From Sphingobacterium sp. BN32 (GTDB taxonomy: Bacteria; Bacteroidota; Bacteroidia; Sphingobacteriales; Sphingobacteriaceae), in assembly GCF_030503615.1 (NCBI RefSeq), contig NZ_CP129963.1, positions 4,030,001 through 4,094,000 of the forward strand: DNA of 64,000 bases, written 5' to 3'. The number at the start of each line of letters is the position of its first letter. Position 1 is the first letter of the stretch. Below the pieces are notes generated by a model that ran no database searches, had not been told where the DNA came from, and worked only from the letters and a program-made list of their open reading frames with translations. Both the position numbers and the translations under genes were made by a program. Shown here piece after piece: positions 9,820 to 17,778 of this stretch.

Positions 9820-10068
9820 TTAAACATTTGCTATGGGAATTTCTATAAAAAAAGTTGCGCCCTCACCTTCCGTAGATTCGACCCATATTCGGCCATCCAT
9901 TTGGTTTACGATACTGCGGCAGATGGCTAGCCCCAATCCTGATCCATGGTACCTTTCATCTACTTTGTAAAAACGATCAAATATTGGTTCTAAGGCATAA
10001 ATTATAGTGAGGCTATAAAACAAAGGTCCAAAAATTGCAGTTTGAGCGCCCACACGGCGCATCCGCAC
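9820..10068 (-). pseudogene. C-terminal relic of a histidine kinase
   Basis: Only the last part of the frame is homologous. From EPIFDRFYKVDERYHGSGLG (about 9990 downward) it gives the F-box, the G2 box and the closing WVESTEGEGATFFIEIP of an HATPase domain. The first 26 residues are not kinase-like. The sensor, dimerisation and N-box parts are gone, so it cannot be a working kinase. It is a remnant at the edge of the gene-poor region. Confidence 0.75.
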
Positions 10069-10124
10069 TTCAAATCACGGCTGCCAATAACTTAGCTCAA
10101 AATTTGAATTATATTAAAAGATGA

Positions 10125-10250
10125 TCAGACGAATGCCCCTTTGAAAACGAACACAATAGAAAGAATACTTGCTATAGTTAAAACAAAGAAGAACAGAAAA
10201 TTGCCTGACGAACTGCGATCGTCAGGCGAGTAAAACGTACCAATCAACAT
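10125..10250 (-). CDS. Candidate small membrane peptide (41 aa)
   Basis: The minus strand reads 41 codons from ATG (10250-10248) to TGA (10125-10127). The product has a polar start (LIGTFYSPDDRSSSGN), one hydrophobic helix (LFFFVLTIASILSIVFVF) and a KGAFV end, like a single-pass small membrane peptide. The CGTCAGGC hairpin arms lie inside the coding part. It follows the minus-strand terminator at 10297-10326, so it may be a separate transcript. No family is recognised; the evidence is composition and context only. Confidence 0.3.
   Translation of the reverse strand: MLIGTFYSPDDRSSSGNFLFFFVLTIASILSIVFVFKGAFV
10203..10227 (-). repeat. Perfect 8-bp hairpin, first copy of a repeated motif
   Basis: GCCTGACG (10203-10210) pairs with CGTCAGGC (10220-10227) over a 9-base loop. 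A related copy lies at 10640-10665 (GCCTGAGG ... CGTCAGGC). In both places an ACATTG ... CAATG inverted repeat follows on the plus side and a minus-strand terminator lies further up. This indicates two homologous units. Confidence 0.5.
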
Positions 10251-10296
10251 TGGCCATGTGCAATGGTAGAATAAATGTAGAATTAAATAATGAAAT

Positions 10297-10326
10297 AAAA
10301 AAGCCTAGCGTAGAAAACACTAGGCT
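10297..10326 (-). terminator. Minus-strand intrinsic terminator
   Basis: On the minus strand AGCCTAGTG pairs with CGCTAGGCT (one G-U) over a 7-base loop, directly followed by six T. This is a textbook intrinsic terminator. No annotated gene ends here; only a 16-codon frame (MIWSRIGARFKWLIRA) runs into it, with its stop inside the stem. Confidence 0.65.
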
Positions 10327-10406
10327 CTTATGAGCCATTTAAACCGGGCGCCAATTCGGCTCCAAATCATTTATTAAGAATACAAGATCAGAAAAAATAT
10401 AGAAAT

Positions 10407-10437
10407 AAAAAAACCCGACGTTGTTTAGACGCCAGGC
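10407..10437 (-). terminator. Minus-strand intrinsic terminator
   Basis: On the minus strand CCTGGCGT pairs with ACGTCGGG through two G-U wobbles over a 7-base loop and is followed by seven T. The wobbles work only in minus-strand RNA (they are C/A mismatches on plus), which fixes the direction. It lies 120 bases after the 39-codon small ORF at 10559. Confidence 0.65.
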
Positions 10438-10558
10438 TTATTAATTAACCTCTGAAATTCATTATAAATATACCAAACTAATGTCAAACAAAAAAGTCTA
10501 ACCCACACTATATAAAAACTCTACCTGTGAAAACTATAGAGTCACTAATCAAGCTATT

Positions 10559-10678
10559 TTATTGATGTGCCGTGATGAAAGAAGGGTTACCCAGATAGGA
10601 AACAAATAATGGAGCGACAGGGCCGTCAATTGAAATAATGCCTGAGGAACAGCGGAACGTCAGGCTGAATGGAAACAT
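10559..10678 (-). CDS. Candidate small ORF (39 aa)
   Basis: ATG (10678-10676) to TAA (10559-10561) on the minus strand, 39 codons. It begins MFPFSLTFRCSSGIISIDG and ends YLGNPSFITAHQ. It occupies the same position relative to the CGTCAGGC and CAATG repeats as the 41-codon frame at 10125-10250, but the two peptides are not clearly alike. It lies between two minus-strand terminators. Translation is unproven, and it may simply lie inside a small RNA. Confidence 0.25.
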   Translation of the reverse strand: MFPFSLTFRCSSGIISIDGPVAPLFVSYLGNPSFITAHQ

Positions 10679-10721
10679 TGCTCTTCGAAAACAATGTTTG
10701 TTTAAATATAACAAAAATTCT

Positions 10722-10754
10722 AAAAAAAAGCCCAGCGTTTGAATGCGCTGAGCC
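10722..10754 (-). terminator. Minus-strand intrinsic terminator
   Basis: On the minus strand GGCTCAGCG pairs with CGCTGGGCT (two G-U) and is followed directly by eight T. It is the third such element within 460 bases. The nested stem at 10803-10859 lies just upstream on the same strand and could be the body of the terminated transcript. Confidence 0.65.
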
Positions 10755-10802
10755 AGTTACTTAACATATCATTGAAATCCTATCTCAAATATAATAATTA
10801 CA

Positions 10803-10859
10803 CCGATTAAAACGAACCCTAACCACCGATGATTAGGGTTTAGTAAAATAATTAATCGG
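10803..10859 (-). ncRNA. Nested double-stem element, candidate structured RNA
   Basis: Two perfect 8-bp helices are nested. The outer CCGATTAA (10803-10810) pairs with TTAATCGG (10852-10859), and the inner AACCCTAA (10815-10822) pairs with TTAGGGTT (10833-10840). A TAGG/CCTA-rich segment continues to about 10880. The next feature on the minus strand is the terminator at 10722-10754, so a minus-strand RNA of about 150 bases is plausible. No known RNA family is recognised. Confidence 0.45.
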
Positions 10860-11064
10860 CCTAGGGAGACCTAACCTACGTTCCGTGTTAATGTGATATT
10901 TAAGGTAATCAAAAATATAAACAAAGGATTAAATTAAAGCTAAAAATCCATAAATTATTTGTTAAATAAGTGTGTTAAAAAACAAAAAAGCGAAGTAAAC
11001 AAAACTCACGAATTAAACACTGAATAAAACATTAAAGGTACTAAGCGGAATCTCCATATAAAAT

Positions 11065-11094
11065 TAGCCTAGCAAATGTAGGTATGCTAGACTA
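11065..11094 (-). repeat. Hairpin of the CTAGGC type
   Basis: TAGCCTAGC (11065-11073) pairs with GCTAGACTA (11086-11094). The single mismatch becomes a G-U pair in minus-strand RNA, where the stem is followed by ATTTTAT. It resembles the terminator stems at 10297 and 11857. Confidence 0.45.
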
Positions 11095-11211
11095 AAAAGG
11101 GCCCAATAACCTGGGAGGCTATGAGCCCACACACACTAACTAATACCACGCAAGATAAAGAAAAATAGAAATAACCTCAAGTTGAACGTATTTTTTTATG
11201 AATATTTTTAG

Positions 11212-11232
11212 AGTAGCCTTAAGTAGGCTACT
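11212..11232. repeat. Perfect 8-bp hairpin
   Basis: AGTAGCCT (11212-11219) and AGGCTACT (11225-11232) pair over a 5-base loop. No U-run follows on either strand. The function is unknown. Confidence 0.4.
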
Positions 11233-11324
11233 GGTGTTGGAAATGTTATAAAGCGTTAAAGGGCTTACAACGATGTGGGCATCGCAAACTCGCTCAACAA
11301 ACTTTGAATGATACTACCACATAA

Positions 11325-11353
11325 GGCGAGAGTTGACTCGCCCGTATTTTTAA
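11325..11353 (+). terminator. Plus-strand terminator-like hairpin
   Basis: GGCGAG (11325-11330) pairs with CTCGCC (11337-11342), followed by CGTATTTTTAAT. No plus-strand gene is seen upstream, so the transcript it would end is unknown. Confidence 0.4.
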
Positions 11354-11856
11354 TATTTGACAACCTTTTGTATGTTATTGGAAGATCATTGAAAACCGAA
11401 AGACGGAATTAAGATTATCAGGGATAACAATTCAAACAGATGAACCGACGAGAATAACAACCTATCGTGCCGAGATCAATTATAGATGGAGAGCCCTAGA
11501 TCTACAGTGGTTGTATAAAATTAGCAGTAATTACTGAATATTGTAGGCGTATGTCATGCTAAACCGAAATCCAACAAAAATTAAATTTTCCAAGAATTGA
11601 GGTACTGCGGGAATAATAGAGCACTTGGATATATTAGCGTAATTTAGATTACAATCTTAAAATTGAAGACGGATGTTCTTCCTTTAAGCAATACGCATCA
11701 AAATAACGGAAAAGATCTCCACTGGCAATCCGGACAGAAAAAGACGTCTTCCAGAGTAGGCCTCTCTTACTAACCAATCCACTCATAGCCGCGAGTTTTT
11801 GTTTTTAGATATTATTTTATTATTCTTAATAAACTTCTTCAAAACAACTAACACGA

Positions 11857-11887
11857 GCCTAGCGCACTGTTCGCTAGGCCTCCTTTT
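11857..11887 (+). terminator. Plus-strand terminator-like hairpin
   Basis: GCCTAGCG (11857-11864) pairs perfectly with CGCTAGGC (11872-11879) over a 7-base loop, then CTCCTTTTTG. The stem is the same GCCTAGCG word as at 10302, now with the T-run on the plus strand. Confidence 0.5.
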
Positions 11888-12184
11888 TGAAATATCCATG
11901 CGGTAATGATATATTGAATTGAAGTCTAATGGTACATTAACGCTATGCTTCTCTGTGTAACATTTTTCTCGCGTTTCTTATTTACGCTTGACCTCCCCAA
12001 AAGAACAATAACGTTTTATCCGGGCAAATCAACATTTGCATTATGACTTGTTCCCACGGCATGGTTTAATGCTCTAAAAATGCTATACCATTTTGCTCTA
12101 AAAAGATTTTATTCACCATTTCGGCATACCACGTTAAACAAGAATTTGCTAAATTTACATAAAATTTAAAGGTTTGTTAATGAA

Positions 12185-12217
12185 GCCTAGCGTCAATAGA
12201 CGGTGGGCTTTCTTCGT
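12185..12217 (+). terminator. Plus-strand terminator-like hairpin
   Basis: GCCTAGCGT (12185-12193) pairs with ACGGTGGGC (12200-12208) with one mismatch and one G-U, followed by TTTCTTCGTTTTC. A second short stem, CTATCAA/TTGATAG, lies at 12245-12262. Confidence 0.4.
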
Positions 12218-12468
12218 TTTCAAATAAATCCTTAATTTTGCGTTCTATCAACTTTTTGATAGGCACACTCAGTAGTTTATGTTTATTAGCCCAACTTTTG
12301 TATAAGGGGTGGGGCTTAATTTTTCACATTCACAGCTAGCTCCTCCGCTTCTATTTCCGCTATGACATTCCCGTTTCGAGATGGAATTCGCTTGTTCACT
12401 ATTAGTGATGGTCATTGTAGGGTATGGTTTCTGATCTTTAACTTCCAAGAGGTCACTAACAGAAAAAA

Positions 12469-12642
12469 CAGTACATTCAACCAGGCAGGCTCATGCAAAA
12501 CGGTTACATTGAACGTTTCAACCGCACGTTTCGAGAAAGCATCCTTGATGCCTACCTCTTTACAAATACTTGCCGAAGAATGGATTCAGGATCGCGACCA
12601 AATGAATCATTGGAAGGAAAGACACTGATGGAATACGATGCG
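12469..12642 (+). pseudogene. IS3-family transposase (OrfB) relic
   Basis: From 12469 one frame reads QYIQPGRLMQNGYIERFNRT and FRESILDAYLFTN, the characteristic C-terminal part of an IS3-group integrase-core transposase. The reading then shifts frame (LAEEWIQDRDQ) and shifts back (NESLEGKTLMEYDA). The catalytic core upstream is missing and no terminal inverted repeats were recognised. It is a decayed fragment of an insertion sequence and marks past mobile-element activity next to the gene-poor region. Confidence 0.75.
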
Positions 12643-12827
12643 ATGCCGGCAGCATGTTATAATTGATGAATTAAAAATTGGACAACTCGGAAAGCAATTG
12701 ACTCTATTGAGTAAAACAACACTTCTTTCCTGCTAAGCCCACTAAAAATGTATATTACTAAAAATACTAAAATATCTTATCATTTTCACAACTATTTCAG
12801 CCTATACCTGTTATATTCAAAAGATAT

Positions 12828-13391
12828 ATGCAAAAAAACATACTAGACCATTCTCAGGGCAAAAAAATGGATATTGAAGATCCAGTGGAGCTCGACAATG
12901 AAATAGCTGCCCAGAACTTCTTTTTGGAGGCCAAAAGGAGACTTTTAAATATTAACAATTGGCATAAAATCGCTGAGGTTCGGTCCTCTACCTTTGAACA
13001 TCTAGATATTTTTGGCAACCCGATATTTGTATTGCCCGAGGAAGGAGATTATATAAAAATTGATATTCCGGAACCTGGTCTGAATAGTACAGGGGGTTAC
13101 GATTATGCTCAAATAAAACAGATCAGTGAAACATCTTCTGCAGAAGATGAATTACTTAGTATAACGGTCAGACCTAGCTCCGACCCAAATTCTGAGCACG
13201 ATGATGGGACAAAGCATTTCTTTAAGAATATGGTCAGCCAAACCTTTCCAGCGAACAGAGAAAGAAAAATTGTTAAAGCACATTATTATGGAAGAAACGA
13301 GGTTATAAACTTAGAAGTAGATTCCTTTGTAGACAGGCTAAGAAACCTTTTTGTAGGACTTAGCGCCAAACTGGGGGCATCGTATCCATAG
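12828..13391 (+). CDS. Hypothetical protein
   Basis: A 187-residue acidic protein with no signal peptide or membrane segment. Visible parts are an N-terminal helical segment (NEIAAQNFFLEAKRRLLNIN), a middle with short beta-like stretches (YIKIDIPEPG, GYDYAQIKQI) and a C-terminal helix (VDSFVDRLRNLFVGLSAKLG). I do not recognise the family. Natural composition and an intact frame support a real gene. It stands alone between the IS relic and the glycosyltransferase. Confidence 0.65.
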   Translation: MQKNILDHSQGKKMDIEDPVELDNEIAAQNFFLEAKRRLLNINNWHKIAEVRSSTFEHLDIFGNPIFVLPEEGDYIKIDIPEPGLNSTGGYDYAQIKQISETSSAEDELLSITVRPSSDPNSEHDDGTKHFFKNMVSQTFPANRERKIVKAHYYGRNEVINLEVDSFVDRLRNLFVGLSAKLGASYP

Positions 13392-13723
13392 TGGAAAGCG
13401 TGAATAAAGGGCATCTTAAAAACCTAGGCCCATACAGCATGCAGTGGCGGAACTAACTTTGGGCATAGCTAAAAATATGCAACTTGCTAACTCTTAACTA
13501 ATTTTAAAGCGCTAACTTCTTTCTTGAACCGATCTATGTCTGGCATTACTCTTCGCAATTACTTGCTAGTTTTAATTGAGATGTCTGATGTCCAAGCGGC
13601 AAATTCAAACTTATTTTTTTGGTTCGTAGTTTTGAACTTATAAACATCAGGTTTAATTAAATTATATCTATGCTCAGAAATGCGGTGAGTAAAGTAATTA
13701 GTCGCGTATATGTAAAACTTTGT
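13392..13723. other. Intergenic, nothing recognised
   Basis: About 330 AT-rich bases between two plus-strand genes. No hairpin with a T-run and no clear promoter box were seen. It probably holds the promoter of the sugar cluster. Confidence 0.4.
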
Positions 13724-14815
13724 ATGAAAAATTTATTATGCTTTAGTCATCTGAACTGGGAGTTTGTCTATCAGAGACCTCAACATTTACTATCAAGATT
13801 CGCTAAAATTTATAAACTATATTATTTTGAAGAGCCACGACCTCATCATTGCGATGATATACATAAGATAATGAAGGGCGATATATGTATAGTTAAAATT
13901 TTGTTTGATGAAAGTAGAGGGTTCAGCCCCTCATTGACCTCTAATCTATTAAAAAATTTCCTAAGAGAAAATGACATCAACTTTTATGATTGCTGGTATT
14001 ATACTCCTATGGCACTTGAATTTACGCGGGAATTGAAACCCGACATAACCATTTTTGATTCTATGGATGAGTTAAGTGCCTTTAGATTTGCTCCTGCGAA
14101 GTTGCTTGAACTGGAAGAGGAGTTATTCAGATATGCGGATGTAGTTTTCACAGGAGGAAATTCTCTATTCCAGGCGAAAAAGCACCGTCATCATAACATA
14201 CACTGTTTTCCGAGCAGTATAGATATGGAGCATTTCGCAAAAGCAAAACAACCTTGTGAAGAACCCCTAGACCAACAGCATATACCCCATCCTCGTTTCG
14301 GATTTTACGGTGTTGTTGACGAAAGATTTGACATTGAATTATGAAAAGAAGTATCACATCGCCGCCCAGATTGGCATTTTATTATAATTGGTCCCATTGT
14401 GAAAATTAATGAGGAAGAGTTACCTAGAGGAGAGAATATCCACTATTTAGGAGGGAAGTCCTATGGTGAGCTCCCGGATTACATAGCTCATTGGGACGTT
14501 GCATTAATACTATTTGCACTAAATGAATCCACTAGGTTCATCAGCCCTACAAAGACGCCGGAATATCTCGCGGCTGGCCTACCAGTAATCTCCACCCCTA
14601 TAACGGACGTGGTAAATCCCTATGGGAATGAAAATCTTGTCTATATTTCCTATGATTGCCATCAATTCATAGAGCATGGAGAAAGCATACTCCATCTAAA
14701 AGATAATTATAAGTGGAAAAAACAAGTGGAGAAATTTTTAGGAAATATGTCGTGGGACAAAACTTTCGAGAAAATGAACTTAGAGATACGTAAACTCTCA
14801 AAAATTAAATCTTAA
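13724..14815 (+). pseudogene. Glycosyltransferase gene with one in-frame stop
   Basis: The reading starts MKNLLCFSHLNWEFVYQRPQ, typical of GT4-like enzymes found next to UDP-galactopyranose mutase. It runs to a TGA at 14342-14344 (after RFDIEL) and continues in the same frame with KEVSHRRPDWHFIIIGPIVK. The second half carries the donor-binding region (ISPTKTPEYLAAGLPVIST) to TAA at 14813-14815. Both halves are intact, so a single base change, probably at a hydrophobic codon, created the stop. The start at 13724 is preferred over 13670 because homology begins there. Without read-through no active enzyme is made. Confidence 0.82.
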
Positions 14816-14818
14816 TAT

Positions 14819-15916
14819 ATGTATGACTATTTAATCGTGGGCTGTGGATTTGCTGGATCCGTACTTGCTGAGCGCCTTGCGAATGCTGGCTATAAAATTT
14901 TGATCGTTGACAAACGCGACCATATTGCAGGCAATGCATATGATTTTTATAATGAAGCTGGAATCTTAATACACAAATACGGACCCCATATTTTCCACAC
15001 TAATTCAGCCGAAGTTTTTAAGTATTTATCCCGATTTACAGCATGGCGCCCTTATGAACATCGAGTATTAGCTAGCGTAGACGGTCAGCTTGTACCCATA
15101 CCGATCAACCTAACCACCATAAACAAGCTTTATGGATTGAACCTAAGTGCTTTAGAAGTAGAGGATTTTTTAGCTTCAAAAGCTGAAAAAAGAAGCCCTG
15201 TACGCACTTCAGAAGATGTTGTAGTGAACGTTGTCGGACATGAACTCTTTGAAAAGTTTTTTCGTGGCTATACAAAGAAACAATGGGATATGGAACCTGC
15301 CGAACTTGATGCTTCCGTTACGGCAAGGGTTCCCACACGTACTAATACCGATGACCGGTATTTCACCGACACCTTTCAAGCAATGCCCCTGAACGGTTAT
15401 ACGGAAATGTTTCGTAGAATGTTATCACATGAAAGGATAAGCATCATGCTGCAAACAGACTACAGAGATCTAATAGATGTAATCCAGTACAAAAATCTTA
15501 TATATACCGGTCCAATAGATTCTTTCTTCGACTTTAAATACGGGAAACTGCCTTATCGTTCTTTGAATTTTGAATTCCAGACCCTAGACGTGGAAAAATA
15601 CCAGACAACCGGAACTGTCAATTATCCGCTGAATAACCTTTACACAAGAATTTCTGAATTTAAACACCTCACGGGTCAAAAGCATGATAAAACGACCATC
15701 GTATTCGAATATTCTTCTGCGGAAGGAGACCCCTACTATCCCATACCTCGTAGGGAGAACCAGGAATTATACGATAGATATAAAAAATTGGCTGCTGAAG
15801 TGCCGAATGTTTATTTTACAGGGAGACTTGCATCTTACAAATATTACAATATGGATCAGGTGGTTGCACAATCCCTGGCACTTGCTAAAAAATTGGAGAG
15901 GTTAAATGAACAATAA
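14819..15916 (+). CDS. glf: UDP-galactopyranose mutase
   Basis: A 365-residue flavoenzyme that interconverts UDP-galactopyranose and UDP-galactofuranose. The FAD-binding start YLIVGCGFAGSVLAERLA, the DKRDHIAGNAYD and GPHIFHTN motifs and the C-terminal YKYYNMDQVVAQSLA are all as in the family, at normal length. It lies three bases after the interrupted glycosyltransferase and overlaps the following glycosidase by 11 bases, so the three form one operon. The product would feed galactofuranose into a surface glycan, although the presumed transferase is broken here. Confidence 0.96.
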   Translation: MYDYLIVGCGFAGSVLAERLANAGYKILIVDKRDHIAGNAYDFYNEAGILIHKYGPHIFHTNSAEVFKYLSRFTAWRPYEHRVLASVDGQLVPIPINLTTINKLYGLNLSALEVEDFLASKAEKRSPVRTSEDVVVNVVGHELFEKFFRGYTKKQWDMEPAELDASVTARVPTRTNTDDRYFTDTFQAMPLNGYTEMFRRMLSHERISIMLQTDYRDLIDVIQYKNLIYTGPIDSFFDFKYGKLPYRSLNFEFQTLDVEKYQTTGTVNYPLNNLYTRISEFKHLTGQKHDKTTIVFEYSSAEGDPYYPIPRRENQELYDRYKKLAAEVPNVYFTGRLASYKYYNMDQVVAQSLALAKKLERLNEQ

Positions 15917-17051
15917 TTATAAGGGCAATCCGTTTCGCTCTTTCCGGATGGCTGGCTTTGAATGTGCCGACCACCTTAATGCATTCGGCAATCGGGTGGA
16001 TTTTTATAAATTAACTCAGCATGAAGGGTTTCTTGCTCAAGATTACCGAATGCTTGAAGGACTGAAAATAAAAACTGTACGTGAAGGAATCAGGTGGAGC
16101 GTGGTGGAAAGAAATGCTTATCAGTATGACTGGTGTGAAGTGGATAGGATGTTGGGAATTGCTGAAGAAAAGAATATACAAATCGTGTGGGATTTATGCC
16201 ATTTTGGGTTCCCCGATGATCTAACCCCACTCCACCCCATGTTTGCTCGCAGATTTGCTCATCTTTGCGAAAATTTTGTGAAACATATCCGGACCCTATC
16301 CTTTGATGGGGAAATAGTTGTTACCCCGATTAATGAAGTTAGCTTTCTTTCCTGGTTAGGCGGAGATGCACGAGGAACCTCTCCCTATTGTACTGCTCAA
16401 GGATGGGAAGTCAAATATGCATTGATGAAAGCTTACATCGAAGGAATTGAACGTATGCTTTACGTAGATCCATCGGTAAGAATATTGACAACTGAGCCGC
16501 TCATCAATATTGTCCCGGGCGAACCTCAAAAACCCGAAAGTGTATTAAATGCACTTAAAGCGCACGAGGAGCAATTTCAGGTCCTAGACATGTTAAGCGG
16601 CAAAATATGTCCAGAGTTGCGAGGGAAACCGGAATACCTCGATATGATAGGATTGAATTTTTATTTCAACAATCAATGGAAATTAGAAAATCATGAGTGC
16701 CTCCCATGGGGGGAGCTACCGCCCCATCCGCAATGGAAAACTTTACAGGAACTAATTACGGAAGTATATTTTCGTTATGGTAGTCCCATTGTTTTAACTG
16801 AAACAAGCCATCCTCACGAGCATCGGCCAAATTGGATTAAAATGGTAGGCCGCGAATGTTCAAAAATTATAGCGTCGGGAATTCCTTTATGGGGAACTTG
16901 TATCTACCCTATAATCGATCGGCCCGATTGGGATTTTCCCGGGATTTGGCATAAGAGTGGGATATGGGACATATTCGACCCGACGACACTTGAACGTGTT
17001 GTGAATGTGGAGACTTATAATGCAGTTAATAAATATTTACCGTCGGATTAA
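15906..17051 (+). CDS. GH-A clan glycoside hydrolase (beta-glucosidase-like)
   Basis: A 381-residue protein with a TIM-barrel glycosidase pattern. The acid/base Glu144 lies in PINEVSF and the nucleophile Glu299 in VLTETSHPH; WDLCHFGFP and IGLNFYFNN are typical barrel strands. No signal peptide is present, so it acts in the cytoplasm or is a transglycosylase-like accessory enzyme. It overlaps glf by 11 bases and is often found beside glf and a glycosyltransferase in related genomes. The substrate is not known. It could have a biosynthetic rather than a degradative role. Confidence 0.82.
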   Translation: MNNNYKGNPFRSFRMAGFECADHLNAFGNRVDFYKLTQHEGFLAQDYRMLEGLKIKTVREGIRWSVVERNAYQYDWCEVDRMLGIAEEKNIQIVWDLCHFGFPDDLTPLHPMFARRFAHLCENFVKHIRTLSFDGEIVVTPINEVSFLSWLGGDARGTSPYCTAQGWEVKYALMKAYIEGIERMLYVDPSVRILTTEPLINIVPGEPQKPESVLNALKAHEEQFQVLDMLSGKICPELRGKPEYLDMIGLNFYFNNQWKLENHECLPWGELPPHPQWKTLQELITEVYFRYGSPIVLTETSHPHEHRPNWIKMVGRECSKIIASGIPLWGTCIYPIIDRPDWDFPGIWHKSGIWDIFDPTTLERVVNVETYNAVNKYLPSD

Positions 17052-17464
17052 TCCAGCCTACTAATTTTGACAATGAGAAATTTTAATCGATATATCGGAA
17101 AGCTATGTGCTTTTAGTATTCCTTTAGAGGCTGCAAAGACCAAAGTAAAATTAAGTAAATTGAGCGGGGGCCGGCCATTGGATCCGGCGGAGCCTCCGCC
17201 GATCGGGTGGATACCCCTTTTATGAAATTTTAGGGCTGTGGATGCGTAGTTCTGCCAAAAAATGACCAGTTTAACAAAACCCAAAAAGAATAGAACAAGG
17301 AGTAAAATAGATGAGTTAATTGCATAATATTGTCTGATGGCGTGGAATGAAGAACATTAGATAAAATCGCAAAGTTGCGTAGTTTGCTACTGTAAAAATA
17401 GCTCGTCATATAAACGTGTCAGCTTTCACGAGATGCTCCTAAATTGATTAGGTAAGAAATTGAT
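17052..17464. other. Intergenic with GC-rich palindrome
   Basis: About 410 bases after the glycosidase gene. CGGCGGA (17185-17191) and TCCGCCG (17195-17201) form a GC-rich 7-bp stem in an AT-rich setting, without a following T-run. An opposite-strand open frame here has an unnatural composition. Confidence 0.35.
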
Positions 17465-17563
17465 GTGTTTGAGGCTTTAGATATTTCAATGAGGGCCAAG
17501 GAGGACATGGAGAGGCAACAGTCCACTGCTGCTTACAATAAGAACCCATCTTGGCAACACTAA
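17465..17563 (+). CDS. Candidate small ORF (32 aa) or relic
   Basis: The reading from GTG is VFEALDISMRAKEDMERQQS followed by TAAYNKNPSWQH and a TAA. It is charged and helical and looks like protein rather than noise. There is no ATG before the internal one at ISM. It may be the 3' end of a lost gene. The family is not recognised. Confidence 0.3.
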   Translation: MFEALDISMRAKEDMERQQSTAAYNKNPSWQH

Positions 17564-17733
17564 CTGAACTATTTACGCCTTCAATATTATATTACTAACA
17601 CAAGGACGCTGTTGATTTACATCGCATATTAGTCGGTTGGTTATCTAGCACATATGCTATAGGTATTCTAAGTAATTTATAGTTTGAACTAGGCTTGGGT
17701 AATTTAATCTAGTGACAAAAAAGATTATTCATC

Positions 17734-17765
17734 AAGATGGCGGAACTAGATTCCGCCATCTTTTG
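17734..17765 (-). terminator. Terminator of the DUF892 gene
   Basis: AAGATGGCGGAA (17734-17745) and TTCCGCCATCTT (17751-17762) form a perfect 12-bp stem over 5 bases, 17 bases past the DUF892 stop. The plus side is followed by TTTTG; on the minus strand the stem itself ends in TT. It could work in both directions. Confidence 0.7.
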
Positions 17766-17778
17766 AATTATGTCTAAC

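Larger units (their letters stand above)
10069..12361. other. Gene-poor, hairpin-rich 2.3 kb region
   Basis: No open frame longer than 60 codons with a natural product. The stretch instead contains at least nine strong inverted repeats, listed separately. Those from 10203 to 11094 pair best as minus-strand RNA, with G-U wobbles replacing the C/A mismatches seen on plus, and three carry a following U-run on that strand. Those at 11325, 11857 and 12185 have T-rich tails on the plus strand. Two candidate small ORFs lie on the minus strand. I see no tRNA, rRNA or CRISPR spacing. Confidence 0.6.

Noticed and set aside
10069..12361. CRISPR array in the hairpin-rich region
   Set aside because: The repeats are inverted stems of varied sequence and spacing, not regular direct repeats with unique spacers, and no cas gene is present.
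12362..12628. 88-codon plus-strand frame as an independent gene
   Set aside because: Its C-terminal part is one frame of the decayed IS3 transposase; the N-terminal part has no recognisable content.
14342..14344. Recoding (for example UGA read-through) to explain interrupted genes
   Set aside because: The three interrupted genes have TAA, TGA and TAG respectively, there is no common downstream structure, and typical genes here use all three as normal stops. Independent mutations are simpler.
17048..17284. 78-codon minus-strand frame
   Set aside because: It results from the GC-rich palindrome; the Gly/Pro-rich product and lack of context argue against a gene.
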